Assembly: GCF_002086635.1 (NCBI RefSeq)
Contig: NZ_MVHD01000052.1
Span: 1 to 35,795, forward strand
DNA from: Mycobacterium alsense
GTDB taxonomy: Bacteria; Actinomycetota; Actinomycetes; Mycobacteriales; Mycobacteriaceae
Reading direction: 5' to 3'
DNA: 35,795 nucleotides
The notes beneath the pieces are model-generated. The model had not been told where the DNA came from. It worked only from the letters and a program-made list of their open reading frames with translations, and ran no database searches. Made by a program: the position numbers and the translations under genes. Below are positions 7,762-15,673 of the stretch, in pieces (the first letter of the stretch is position 1; every line of letters starts with the position of its first letter).

Positions 7762-8224
7762 GTCGCAACTCCAAGGGTCATGTCATGCCGACCCCACAGA
7801 TGGCACGGTTTGCACCCAGCCACTCGGCAGCAATACAGCCTGCTCCGCCCGGAGCCGCCGGGTTCACGTTCGCCGGAGACTCATTTCGTAGTCATATTTT
7901 TGGTCATATTTTTGGCCTCGGGTTCTGGGGCGGCCCGTGACGAGCTCAATACATGGGCGGGCGGCTTGATCTGCGACGCGGCTAGCATCAACCGTGGAAG
8001 TCGACCTGTTTCGTGGGCCGACATTCGGCCCTTAACCCTGCGCGGGCTTTTGGATGCTGGTCGGTTCGACACCGGACATCTATGGTCGCTGTGGCCGGGC
8101 GCCGACGAGTTCACTCGGGCGGCGATCGGTGCGGCAATCTCGGCGCGGGGTAAACCTGCCGCGGACCGACTGCGGACCGGTCGGGGCTGGGTCGAAGGAA
8201 CAGGCAGGTCAGAGGGGTTAGCTG
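7762..8224. other. 463-bp region without a convincing gene
   Basis: Between the PE start and bsaP. Frames at 7780-8232 (+) and 7785-7940 (+) stay open but show no recognisable domain, and I do not call them genes. The stretch contains a perfect 12-bp tandem duplication that is AT-rich for this genome (7891-7914). It also has a TAGCAT hexamer (7983-7988) followed 5 nt later by GTG, which would begin a 13-codon leaderless ORF (7994-8035). AGAGGGG at 8211-8217 is the ribosome site of bsaP. It may hold the PE promoter, the bsaP promoter and remnants of an insertion. Confidence 0.5.
7891..7914. repeat. Perfect 12-bp tandem duplication
   Basis: GTCATATTTTTG occurs twice in direct tandem. It stands out as an AT-rich island about 130 bp upstream of the PE start. 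Its role is unknown; it could be part of a promoter region or a replication-slippage product. Confidence 0.85.
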
Positions 8225-8428
8225 ATGGGTGATCGCGTCTACAACGTCTACACCGGGGAATTGGGGGGCACCGCGATGCCGACCGCGGCCGAACTAGGGC
8301 TCGAGCCGCCCCGCTTCTGCGCCGAATGCGGCCGAAGGATGGTGGTCCAGGTGCGCCCGGACGGCTGGCGGGCGCGGTGCTCGCGCCACGGCGAGGTGGA
8401 CTCCGCCGACCTGGAGCCGCGGCGGTGA
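8225..8428 (+). CDS. bsaP: Biotin synthase auxiliary protein BsaP (Rv1590-like)
   Basis: A 67-residue cytoplasmic protein matching, from memory, the small mycobacterial protein next to bioB (Rv1590), recently named biotin synthase auxiliary protein and reported to be needed for BioB function. It contains C32-x2-C35 (FCAECGRR) and C52-x2-H55 (RCSRHGE), a possible four-ligand metal or Fe-S site, fitting a role in supporting or rebuilding the BioB cluster. The ATG at 8225 follows a strong ribosome site, AGAGGGG. Its stop overlaps the GTG of the next gene by four bases (GTGA). Unusually, here it lies about 1 kb from bioB, with an antisense PE gene between them. Confidence 0.8.
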   Translation: MGDRVYNVYTGELGGTAMPTAAELGLEPPRFCAECGRRMVVQVRPDGWRARCSRHGEVDSADLEPRR

Positions 8429-9108
8429 CCGGAGTGTCCCGCCGGGAGCGGGCGCGTGCGGTGGCGATCGCGGCGCTGGGGACGACGGCCACCGGGGTGC
8501 TGCTCGGCGGCCTGTGGGCGTGGATGGCCCCGCCCATCCACGCGGTGGTGGCGATCACGCGCGGCGGCGAGCGCGTCCACGACTATCTCGGCAACGAGTC
8601 CGAGCACTTCTTCGCCGCGCCGTGCCTGCTGCTGGGCCTGCTGACGGTGCTGGCGGTGGTCGGGACGGTGCTGGTCTGGCAGTGGCGTGAGCACCGCGGC
8701 CCGGCGATGGTCCTCGGGCTTACGGTGGGCATGGCCGCCGGCGCGGCCGCCGCGGCGGCGACGGGCGCCCTGCTCGTCCGGCTGGCCTACGGCACGCTGG
8801 ACTTCGACGCCGTGCCGCTGTCGGGAAAGCCCGCGGTGGCCTACGTCGTCCAGGCGCCGCCGGTGTTCTTCTCGCACGCGCCGCTGCAGGTGGCGCTGAC
8901 CCTGGCCTGGCCCGCCGGCATCGCCGCGCTGGTGTACGCGCTGATCGTCGCCGCGGACGCCCGCGACGACCTGGGGGGCCTCCCGGTGGTCGGTCCCTCC
9001 GACGCGCCGCCGGCGCAGCCGGGGGCCTCGGATGCCTCGGAGGCCGCCGTCTCCTCCGGGTCTACAGCCGGGTCTACAGCGGACGACGCGGGATCTTGCG
9101 GCCCGTGA
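8425..9108 (+). CDS. DUF2567-type membrane protein (Rv1591-like)
   Basis: A 227-residue protein with about four hydrophobic segments: one near residues 14-36, one after AAPCLLLGLLTVLAVV, one alanine-rich, and one near 165-185. A hydrophilic C-terminal tail rich in Ala, Ser and Gly follows. The start GTG at 8425 overlaps the bsaP stop, which suggests coupled translation; longer upstream frames run through bsaP and are not believed. Position and size match M. tuberculosis Rv1591, a membrane protein of unknown function. Its 3' end overlaps the convergent lipase gene by 35 bp. The function is not known, and a link to biotin is suggested only by gene order. Confidence 0.75.
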   Translation: MTGVSRRERARAVAIAALGTTATGVLLGGLWAWMAPPIHAVVAITRGGERVHDYLGNESEHFFAAPCLLLGLLTVLAVVGTVLVWQWREHRGPAMVLGLTVGMAAGAAAAAATGALLVRLAYGTLDFDAVPLSGKPAVAYVVQAPPVFFSHAPLQVALTLAWPAGIAALVYALIVAADARDDLGGLPVVGPSDAPPAQPGASDASEAAVSSGSTAGSTADDAGSCGP

Positions 9109-10423
9109 CGACCTGGGCCGCGATCTTGACCAGCCGGGCCATGCCGACGTAGGTCATCGGGTTGAACATCGTCGGCCACGTCGTCCGGACCAGGTGCTCG
9201 GTCAGCGGCCGGCCGTTGAACCGGTCGGTGAGCCAGCGCAGCGTCATCGGGGCGGACAGCGGGTGCAGGCAGAGGTGCTCGTTGAACGCGTCCCGGTGGT
9301 AGGTGACGCTGGCGCCGCCGGCCGTGTAGGCGTCGGCGAGCGCGTCGATGTCGTGCACGTCGATGAGGTAGTCGTGCACGGCCTGCACGATCAGCACCGG
9401 CGGCGTCGGCACCGCGGCGCCCAGCTTGATGGCGTCGAAGACGTGGGTCACCTCGGGCGTGGACAGGATGTCCTCGAGCGGCGCGTCGAGGTAGTCGCCC
9501 ACGTTCTTGCCGGCCATCCGCAGGACCGCCTCGACGGTCGTCATGTCCTCGAGCGCGTCGAGCAGGGCGCGGCCCTCCGCGTTGGCGTGCTCCTTGATCA
9601 CCCGGTCCAGCTCCGGATAGATGTGCGCGAGCGCGGCCACCACCAGCGCGGGCAGGCCGGCCAGGAAGCTGCCGTTGAGCCGGCGGAAGGTGTGGCCCAG
9701 GTCGCCCACGGGCGACCCCAGCACCGCGCCGACGATGTCCAGGTCAGGCGCGTAGTCCGCGCAAACCTCGGCGGCCCACGCGCTGGCCAGGCCGCCGCCC
9801 GAATAGCCCCACAGCCCGACCGGCACCTTTGCGGTCCCCGCCGACAGCCCGAGGCGTTCGCAATTCAGCGCGGCCCGGACCCCGTCCAGGACGCGGTAGC
9901 CGGGCTCATACGGGGCGCCCCACGAGCCGTGGATTCCCTCGTGGTCGGGCACCGACACCGCCCAGCCCTCGGCGACGGCGGCGCTGATCAGCAGGAACTC
10001 CAGCTGGCTCAGTGAGCCGAGCGCCTTCGCGCGGCGCCGCAGCGCGTACGACGGGAAGCAGCGCGACGTCATGGCGTCGATCGCGCACTGGTACGACAGC
10101 ACCGGGCAGGCCTGCCCCGGGACGCGCCCGGCCGGGGCGATCACGGTGGTCACCGTCGCCTCGGGCGTGCCGTTCATGTCCATCGTCCGGTACAGCAGCT
10201 GCACGGCGGTGACGGACTGCGGGACCAGGCCCAGAAACGCCAGCTCCACCTCGCGCGAGCGCAGCACCGTGCCGGGCTCGGCGTGCTGGTACCCGAGCGG
10301 GGGCTGGTAGAACGGGTCGTCCGAGGGCAGCAGCGGACGCACCTTGCGCTGCAGTTCCTCGTGGGGAGGGCGTCCGATCCATTGCGCGCCACGTGCCCCC
10401 GCGAGATTGCCGAGCTCAACCAT
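9074..10423 (-). CDS. Secretory-lipase-type alpha/beta hydrolase (Rv1592c-like)
   Basis: A 449-residue alpha/beta hydrolase of the secretory lipase (LIP) type, expected to cleave ester bonds of lipids. The nucleophile elbow is GYSGG with Ser208. The likely acid is in QAVHDYLID, and the likely histidine in FNEHLCLHPL near the C-terminus. No clear signal peptide is seen: the N-terminus, MVELGNLAGARGAQW, is not strongly hydrophobic, so location is uncertain. The ATG at 10423 has AAGGGATG as ribosome site. It corresponds in place and length to Rv1592c. Its 3' end overlaps the DUF2567 gene antisense by 35 bp. The family is well supported; the substrate is unknown. Confidence 0.85.
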   Translation of the reverse strand: MVELGNLAGARGAQWIGRPPHEELQRKVRPLLPSDDPFYQPPLGYQHAEPGTVLRSREVELAFLGLVPQSVTAVQLLYRTMDMNGTPEATVTTVIAPAGRVPGQACPVLSYQCAIDAMTSRCFPSYALRRRAKALGSLSQLEFLLISAAVAEGWAVSVPDHEGIHGSWGAPYEPGYRVLDGVRAALNCERLGLSAGTAKVPVGLWGYSGGGLASAWAAEVCADYAPDLDIVGAVLGSPVGDLGHTFRRLNGSFLAGLPALVVAALAHIYPELDRVIKEHANAEGRALLDALEDMTTVEAVLRMAGKNVGDYLDAPLEDILSTPEVTHVFDAIKLGAAVPTPPVLIVQAVHDYLIDVHDIDALADAYTAGGASVTYHRDAFNEHLCLHPLSAPMTLRWLTDRFNGRPLTEHLVRTTWPTMFNPMTYVGMARLVKIAAQVVTGRKIPRRPL

Positions 10424-10522
10424 TCAGCATCCCTTCTTGGCCACCCGGAATTGTCGCGCATGAGCGGGTGGTAGCCAAAACGCAATCGCCGCATTGTGAG
10501 CGAGTTCTCCCCTGGGGCCAAA

Positions 10523-11227
10523 CTAGCCGGGTGGGCGGAACGCGGCGAATTCGTCGGTGACCCGCAGCCGCGAATCGGTGAAGTGGTAGAGCGCCGCGGG
10601 TCGCCCGCCGCTGCGGCCGGACTGCGCGATGGTGCCGGTCTGGGTGATGACCCCGCGGCGCACCAGCACCCGCTGCAGGTTCGTCGCGTCGACCTGGTAC
10701 CCCAGCGCGGCGCCGTAGATGTCGCGCAGCGTCGACAACGCGAATTCCCTTGGCGCTAAAGCGAATCCAATGTTGGTGTAGGACATCTTGGCGACCAGCC
10801 TGGTCTGGGCGTGGGCCACCATGGGGCCATGGTCGAACGCCATCGGCGGCAGCGCGTCCACCGGATGCCAACGGGTGTCCGGCGGCAGCTCGGGCGTGGC
10901 GGGGGAGGGCACCAGGCCCAGAAACGTCGACGCGATCACCCGCTGGCCCGGCACCCGCTGCGGATCGGAGAAGACCGCCAGCTGCTCGAGGTGTGCCAGC
11001 TCCTTCAGGTCGACCTTCTCGGCCAGCTGGCGGCGAACCGAGGTGGTCATGTCCTCGTCGTTGCGCAGGCGCCCGCCGGGCAACGACCAGGCGCCCTTCT
11101 GCGGGTCCTTGGCGCGCTGCCACAACAGCACGTTCAGCTGCGGTTTCGCTCCCCGTGTGGCGGGCGTCACCTGGCGAACCTGGAACACGACCGCAAGCAC
11201 CTCGTGGGCGGTGCTAGTATGGGCCAT
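10523..11227 (-). CDS. nrtR: Nudix-related transcriptional regulator NrtR (Rv1593c-like)
   Basis: A 234-residue repressor of NAD genes. An N-terminal Nudix-like domain (about residues 1-150, SLPGGRLRNDEDM) is followed by a winged helix-turn-helix domain. The Nudix box is degenerate: RRQLAEK replaces the catalytic REL-x-EE, which fits a sensor of ADP-ribose-type ligands rather than a hydrolase. It diverges from nadABC with 48 bp between start codons, around a perfect palindrome. The ATG at 11227 is preceded at 7 nt by TACAAT on the minus strand with no ribosome site, so a leaderless transcript is likely. The minus frame stays open far upstream only as a shadow of nadA. Confidence 0.9.
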   Translation of the reverse strand: MAHTSTAHEVLAVVFQVRQVTPATRGAKPQLNVLLWQRAKDPQKGAWSLPGGRLRNDEDMTTSVRRQLAEKVDLKELAHLEQLAVFSDPQRVPGQRVIASTFLGLVPSPATPELPPDTRWHPVDALPPMAFDHGPMVAHAQTRLVAKMSYTNIGFALAPREFALSTLRDIYGAALGYQVDATNLQRVLVRRGVITQTGTIAQSGRSGGRPAALYHFTDSRLRVTDEFAAFRPPG

Positions 11228-11250
11228 GTTTTCGATTGTAAGTCGAAAAC
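11228..11250. promoter_or_regulatory. NrtR operator: perfect palindrome between nrtR and nadA
   Basis: GTTTTCGA, a 7-nt spacer, then TCGAAAAC: perfect 8-bp arms at 11228-11235 and 11243-11250. It starts at the base next to the nrtR ATG. The spacer and one arm base contain, on the minus strand, TACAAT (11240-11235), the likely nrtR -10. A TAGTAT hexamer at 11215-11220 could be the plus-strand -10 for nadABC, putting the operator just past that start. Binding here would repress both directions. The factor is inferred from position next to nrtR. Confidence 0.75.
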
Positions 11251-11275
11251 CTCCGGGACGCGAAAGGGGCTCTCC

Positions 11276-12325
11276 GTGACGGTTCTGAATCGCATGGAAA
11301 CGCTCGCGGACGACATGGCTGCCCGCATCACGGACACCCCCGCCGGGTACGCCGGTCTGGACGCGGACGAACGGTGGGCGGCCGAGGTCCGGCGGCTGGC
11401 GGAGCTGCGCGGCGCCACCCTGCTCGCGCACAACTACCAGCTGCCCGCGATCCAGGACGTCGCCGACCACGTGGGCGACTCGCTGGCGCTGTCGCGGATC
11501 GCCGCCGACGCGCCCGAGGACACCATCGTGTTCTGCGGGGTGCACTTCATGGCCGAGACCGCCAAGATCCTCAGCCCCGACAAGACCGTGCTCATCCCGG
11601 ACCAGCGGGCGGGCTGCTCGCTGGCCGACTCGATCACCCCCGAGGACCTGCGCGCCTGGAAGGACGAGCACCCCGGCGCCGTGGTCGTCTCGTACGTGAA
11701 CACCTCGGCGGCCGTCAAGGCGCTCACCGACATCTGCTGCACGTCGTCCAACGCCGTCGACGTGGTCGAGTCCATCGACCCCGACCGCGACGTGCTGTTC
11801 TGCCCCGACCAGTTCCTCGGCGCCCACGTGCGAAGGGTGACGGGGCGCGACAACCTGCACGTGTGGGCCGGCGAATGCCACGTGCACGCCGGCATCAACG
11901 GCGACGAGCTCTCCGAGCAGGCGCAAGAGAATCCCGATGCCGAACTGTTCGTTCATCCCGAATGCGGTTGTGCCACTTCGGCTTTATACCTGGCGGGGGA
12001 GGGCGCATTCCCGGCCGAGCGGGTGCACATCCTGTCCACCGGCGGCATGCTCGACGCCGCGCACCGGACCCGGGCCCGCAAGGTACTGGTCGCCACCGAG
12101 GTCGGCATGCTCTACCAGTTGCGCCGGGCCGCACCGCAAGTCGACTTCCGCGCGGTCAACGACCGCGCCTCCTGCAAGTTCATGAAGATGATCACTCCGG
12201 CCGCGCTGTTGCGCTGCCTGGTCGAAGGCGCCGACGAGGTCCATGTAGACCCGGACATCGCGGCGGCCGGCCGGCGCAGCGTGCAGCGGATGATCGAGAT
12301 CGGTCAGCCGGGCGGCGGCGAATGA
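11276..12325 (+). CDS. nadA: Quinolinate synthase NadA
   Basis: Condenses iminoaspartate with dihydroxyacetone phosphate to quinolinate, using an oxygen-sensitive [4Fe-4S] cluster. The 349 residues match the mycobacterial enzyme. Likely cluster cysteines are C114 (AGCSLAD), C201 (GECHVH) and C300 (SCKFM), spaced almost as in the E. coli enzyme (113, 200, 297). The motifs AHNYQLPAIQDVAD and VFCGVHFMAE are also present. The start chosen is GTG at 11276, with AAAGGGG as ribosome site about 6 nt upstream. Its stop overlaps the nadB start as ATGA. First gene of the nadABC operon, downstream of the NrtR palindrome. Confidence 0.96.
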   Translation: MTVLNRMETLADDMAARITDTPAGYAGLDADERWAAEVRRLAELRGATLLAHNYQLPAIQDVADHVGDSLALSRIAADAPEDTIVFCGVHFMAETAKILSPDKTVLIPDQRAGCSLADSITPEDLRAWKDEHPGAVVVSYVNTSAAVKALTDICCTSSNAVDVVESIDPDRDVLFCPDQFLGAHVRRVTGRDNLHVWAGECHVHAGINGDELSEQAQENPDAELFVHPECGCATSALYLAGEGAFPAERVHILSTGGMLDAAHRTRARKVLVATEVGMLYQLRRAAPQVDFRAVNDRASCKFMKMITPAALLRCLVEGADEVHVDPDIAAAGRRSVQRMIEIGQPGGGE

Positions 12326-13902
12326 TGGCCCGCACCAGCTGGACCCACAGCGCCGACGTCGTCGTCGTCGGCACGGGCGTCGCCGGCCTGGCAGCCGCGC
12401 TGGCCGCCCATCGGGCCGGGCGCAGCGTCGTGGTGCTCTCCAAGGCGGACCGGGCGCGGGGCGTGACCGCCACGCACTACGCGCAGGGCGGCATCGCGGT
12501 GGTCCTGCCCGACAATGACGACTCGGTGGACGCCCACGTAGCCGACACCGTCGTCGCCGGCGCGGGCCTGTGTGACCCTGAGGCGGTCTACTCGATCGTC
12601 GCCGACGGTTACCGCGCGGTGTCCGAATTGGTCGGCGACGGAGCGCGATTCGACGAGGCCGTCCCCGGTCGCTGGGACGTCACCCGCGAGGGTGGCCATT
12701 CACGGCGGCGCATCGTGCACGCCGGCGGCGACGCCACCGGCGCCGAGGTTCAGCGCGCCCTCGACCACGCCGCCGCCGCCCTGGACGTCCGCACCAGCCA
12801 CGTCGCCCTGCGGGTCCTGCACGACGGCGCGGCCGTCACCGGGGTGTGGGTCGGCACCCCGGAGGGCTACGGGATCGTCAGCGCGCCGTCGGTGATCCTG
12901 GCCTCCGGCGGGCTCGGCCACCTCTACGGCGCGACCACCAACCCCGACGGCTCGACCGGCGACGGCATCGCGCTGGCGCTGTGGGCCGGGGTGGCGGTCA
13001 GCGACCTCGAGTTCATCCAGTTCCACCCGACCATGCTCTTTACCGGCGACACCGGCGGCCGGCGCCCCCTGGTGACCGAGGCCATCCGCGGCGAGGGTGC
13101 GAAACTGATTGACAGCCAAGGCGATTCGGTCACCGCCGGCGTGCACCCGATGGGCGACCTGGCGCCACGCGACGTCGTCGCGGGCGCCATCGACGCGCGC
13201 CTGAAGGAGACCGGCGACCCGTGCGTATTCCTCGACGCGCGCCACATCGCCGGCTTCGAGGCGCGCTTTCCCACCGTCACCGCCGCGTGCCGCGCCGCCG
13301 GCATCGACCCGGTGCGCCAGCCGATTCCGGTCGTTCCGGGCGCGCACTACAGCTGCGGCGGCGTCGTCACCGACGTGTCCGGCCAGACCGAGCTGCCCGG
13401 CCTATTCGCCGCGGGCGAGGTGGCCCGCACCGGGATGCACGGCGCCAACCGCCTGGCGTCCAACAGCCTGCTCGAGGGCCTGGTGGTCGGCGGCCGTGCC
13501 GGCAAGGCGGCCGCCGCGCACGCCGTCGCGGCCGGGCGCGCCCGCGCGCTGGCTTTCGAGGCGCCCGAGCCCATCGCCCACACCGCGCACGAGCGCGGCC
13601 GGCTGCAGCGCTCGATGAGCCGCGGCGCATCCGTGGTGCGCGACGCCGCCGGGCTGAATCGGTTGTCGCACCAGCTTTCCCAGGCTCCGGCCCGTGCCGT
13701 GGGCGGCCGCCGCGACTTCGAGGACGTCGCGCTGACGCTGGCCGCCCGGGCGGTGACGGCGGCCGCGCTGGCGCGCACCGAGAGCCGGGGCTGCCACCAC
13801 CGCGCGGAGTACCCCGAGGCCACGCCGGAGCAGGCCCGCAGCAGCGTGCTGCGGCTGGCCGACGACCGTGTGCAGGTGGAGGCGCTGGCGGCGGTGGGTT
13901 GA
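12322..13902 (+). CDS. nadB: L-aspartate oxidase NadB
   Basis: FAD enzyme that oxidises L-aspartate to iminoaspartate, the substrate of NadA. The 526 residues are a family-typical length. The N-terminal dinucleotide fold is VVVVGTGVAGLAAALAA, followed by ATHYAQGGIAVV. The active-site region EFIQFHPT, the HYSCGGVVTD motif, the FAD-binding GEVARTGMHGANRLASNSLLEGLV region, and a C-terminal helical domain ending with RTESRGCHHRAEYP are all present (read in short pieces). The start overlaps the nadA stop by four bases; a second ATG follows immediately. nadC begins 2 bp after its stop. No defect is seen. Confidence 0.96.
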   Translation: MMARTSWTHSADVVVVGTGVAGLAAALAAHRAGRSVVVLSKADRARGVTATHYAQGGIAVVLPDNDDSVDAHVADTVVAGAGLCDPEAVYSIVADGYRAVSELVGDGARFDEAVPGRWDVTREGGHSRRRIVHAGGDATGAEVQRALDHAAAALDVRTSHVALRVLHDGAAVTGVWVGTPEGYGIVSAPSVILASGGLGHLYGATTNPDGSTGDGIALALWAGVAVSDLEFIQFHPTMLFTGDTGGRRPLVTEAIRGEGAKLIDSQGDSVTAGVHPMGDLAPRDVVAGAIDARLKETGDPCVFLDARHIAGFEARFPTVTAACRAAGIDPVRQPIPVVPGAHYSCGGVVTDVSGQTELPGLFAAGEVARTGMHGANRLASNSLLEGLVVGGRAGKAAAAHAVAAGRARALAFEAPEPIAHTAHERGRLQRSMSRGASVVRDAAGLNRLSHQLSQAPARAVGGRRDFEDVALTLAARAVTAAALARTESRGCHHRAEYPEATPEQARSSVLRLADDRVQVEALAAVG

Positions 13903-13904
13903 CG

Positions 13905-14759
13905 ATGCTGACCGACGGCGAACTCGGCGCCGCTCGAGAAACCATCCGGCGCGCCCTGGACGAGGATCTGCGCTACGGGCCCGACGTCACCACGCTGGCC
14001 ACCGTCCCCGCAGCCGCGTCGGCCACGGCGTCGATGGTCCCCCGTGAGCCCGGCGTCGTCGCCGGCGTGGACGTCGCGCTGCTGGTCTTCGACGAGGTGC
14101 TCGGCGCCGGCGGCTACCGCGTGCTCGACCGCGTCGCGGACGGTGCGCGGTTGCGGCCGGGCGAGCCGCTGCTGACGGTGTTGGCCGACACCCGTGGCCT
14201 GTTGACCGCCGAGCGGACCGCGCTGAACCTCGTGTGCCACCTGTCGGGGATCGCCACCACGACCGCGGCCTGGGTCGAGGCGGTGCGCGGCACCAGGGCC
14301 AAGGTCCGTGACACCCGCAAGACCCTGCCGGGCCTGCGGGTGCTGCAGAAGTACGCCGTGCGCGTCGGCGGCGGCGTCAACCACCGCCTGGGCCTGGGCG
14401 ACGCCGCGCTGATCAAGGACAACCACGTCGCGGCCGCGGGATCGGTGGTCGAGGCGCTGCGGGCGGTGCGCGAGGCCGCCCCCGACCTGCCCTGCGAGGT
14501 CGAGGTGGACTCGCTCGAACAGCTCGACGAGGTGCTGGCCGAAAAGCCCGAGCTGGTCCTGCTGGACAACTTCCCGGTGTGGCAGACGCAGACGGCCGTG
14601 CAGCGCCGCGACGCCCGGGCGCCGGCCGTGCTGCTCGAGTCGTCGGGTGGCCTCAGCCTGGACAACGCCGCGACCTACGCCGCCACCGGCGTGGATTACC
14701 TGGCCGTGGGCGCGCTGACCCACTCCGTGCGCGCGCTCGACATCGGCCTGGACATGTAG
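13905..14759 (+). CDS. nadC: Nicotinate-nucleotide pyrophosphorylase (quinolinate phosphoribosyltransferase) NadC
   Basis: Converts quinolinate and PRPP to nicotinate mononucleotide with CO2 release, completing the de novo NAD branch begun by NadB and NadA. The 284 residues agree with the family. Conserved motifs are EDLRYGPDVTT at the N-terminus, ERTALNLVCHLSGIAT, the phosphate-binding RDTRKTLPGLR, GGGVNHRLGLGDAALIKDNH, and the C-terminal LESSGG and GVDYLAVGALTHS. The ATG lies 2 bp after nadB. It is the last nad gene; the next gene is convergent and begins one base after its stop. Confidence 0.96.
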   Translation: MLTDGELGAARETIRRALDEDLRYGPDVTTLATVPAAASATASMVPREPGVVAGVDVALLVFDEVLGAGGYRVLDRVADGARLRPGEPLLTVLADTRGLLTAERTALNLVCHLSGIATTTAAWVEAVRGTRAKVRDTRKTLPGLRVLQKYAVRVGGGVNHRLGLGDAALIKDNHVAAAGSVVEALRAVREAAPDLPCEVEVDSLEQLDEVLAEKPELVLLDNFPVWQTQTAVQRRDARAPAVLLESSGGLSLDNAATYAATGVDYLAVGALTHSVRALDIGLDM

Positions 14760-14760
14760 C

Positions 14761-15591
14761 TCACCTTCGACGGGGCGGCGGCCCGGCGCCCAGTTCGCGG
14801 CGCAGCGCCGCCGGCGTGTGACCCAGGTGTTCGCGGGCCACGCGGCTGAAGTGCGCCTGATCGGCGAACCCGAGTTCGGCGGCGACGCCGGCCAGGGTCG
14901 ATTCGCCGCGCTGCAGCCGATCGAGCGCACGGCCGACCCGGACCCTGTTGCGGTAGCGGGTCAGCGTGACGCCCAGCTCCCTGGGAAAGGCTCGGCTCAA
15001 TCGGTACGGTGACGCGCCCAGGAGTTCGGCCAGCGGGAACAAACCGCGCGCCGCCGGATGGTCGTCGTGGATTGCCGCGCGCGCCCGCCGCACCAGCCGC
15101 GCGTCCGCGGGAGCCGGCCGATCGTTCAGCGGCGCGTGCCGGTCCGTTACGCTCCGCAGCGCCCCGACGGCGAGCGCCACGAGATCCTCGGCGAGCTGAT
15201 AGTCGACGTCGGTCGCGGCTCTGGTGACCAACAGCCGCCGGTGCGCGAGCTCCAGCCGAGCGTCGACATAGAAGGTCGGGCGCCGCAGGCGGCCCGGGTC
15301 GCCGACGAGTCGCCACCACGCCGCCGCGCTCAGGCGCACCGAGGTACCCGCGTCACCGCCGTGGGGATGCGCGAACTGGTCTCGCTCCCCGGGCGCGCCG
15401 ACGTAGCCGACCGTCCGATCGAGATCGACCGGCCCGTGCGAGGCCCGCCGCCGAAATCGGCCGGACCTCACCAATACCAGCCGCGCGTCGATCGGGCGCT
15501 CGACCGCCGACCAGCCCGCGGCGTCGGGGCGGCACGTCCACGCCTGCAGGCTGAAGTGGGGCCGGGCGACCAGGGTCACCATCGACAGCAC
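14761..15591 (-). CDS. AraC family transcriptional regulator
   Basis: A 276-residue regulator. Residues 1 to about 145 form a variable sensor domain. The C-terminal part (about 165-265) has two helix-turn-helix units of the AraC type, with GASPYRLSRAFPRELGVTLTRY-like and ELGFADQAHFSRVAREHLGHTP signatures, followed by an Arg/Pro-rich end. The GTG at 15591 is preceded at 6 nt by TAGCCT on the minus strand with no ribosome site, so I prefer this leaderless start; an ATG three codons in is an alternative. It diverges from the small SRPBCC gene, its most likely target. The inducer is unknown. Confidence 0.85.
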   Translation of the reverse strand: MLSMVTLVARPHFSLQAWTCRPDAAGWSAVERPIDARLVLVRSGRFRRRASHGPVDLDRTVGYVGAPGERDQFAHPHGGDAGTSVRLSAAAWWRLVGDPGRLRRPTFYVDARLELAHRRLLVTRAATDVDYQLAEDLVALAVGALRSVTDRHAPLNDRPAPADARLVRRARAAIHDDHPAARGLFPLAELLGASPYRLSRAFPRELGVTLTRYRNRVRVGRALDRLQRGESTLAGVAAELGFADQAHFSRVAREHLGHTPAALRRELGAGPPPRRR

Positions 15592-15597
15592 GGCGCC

Positions 15598-15603
15598 AGG
15601 CTA
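15598..15603 (-). promoter_or_regulatory. -10 hexamer TAGCCT for leaderless araC-type regulator
   Basis: TAGCCT on the minus strand, six bases before the GTG start. The spacing matches other start codons in this window without a Shine-Dalgarno sequence. Confidence 0.45.
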
Positions 15604-15673
15604 GCGCTCGGGTACGACGGCCGCCCGCAAGAATGTTCAAGACCGCGCGGCGCCGGGGCGCGACGCTGGCTTC

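Noticed and set aside
7780..8232. Open plus-strand frame upstream of and into bsaP
   Set aside because: No recognisable domain, it overlaps the well-supported bsaP start, and codon use is not convincing.
8326..8424. Longer start for the DUF2567 protein inside bsaP
   Set aside because: The upstream part lies in a different frame through bsaP; GTG at 8425 forms the usual GTGA overlap and fits the family length.
11228..11956. N-terminal extension of NrtR across the nadA gene
   Set aside because: The extra part is the shadow of nadA; the ATG at 11227 with TACAAT 7 nt upstream starts the known Nudix-like domain.
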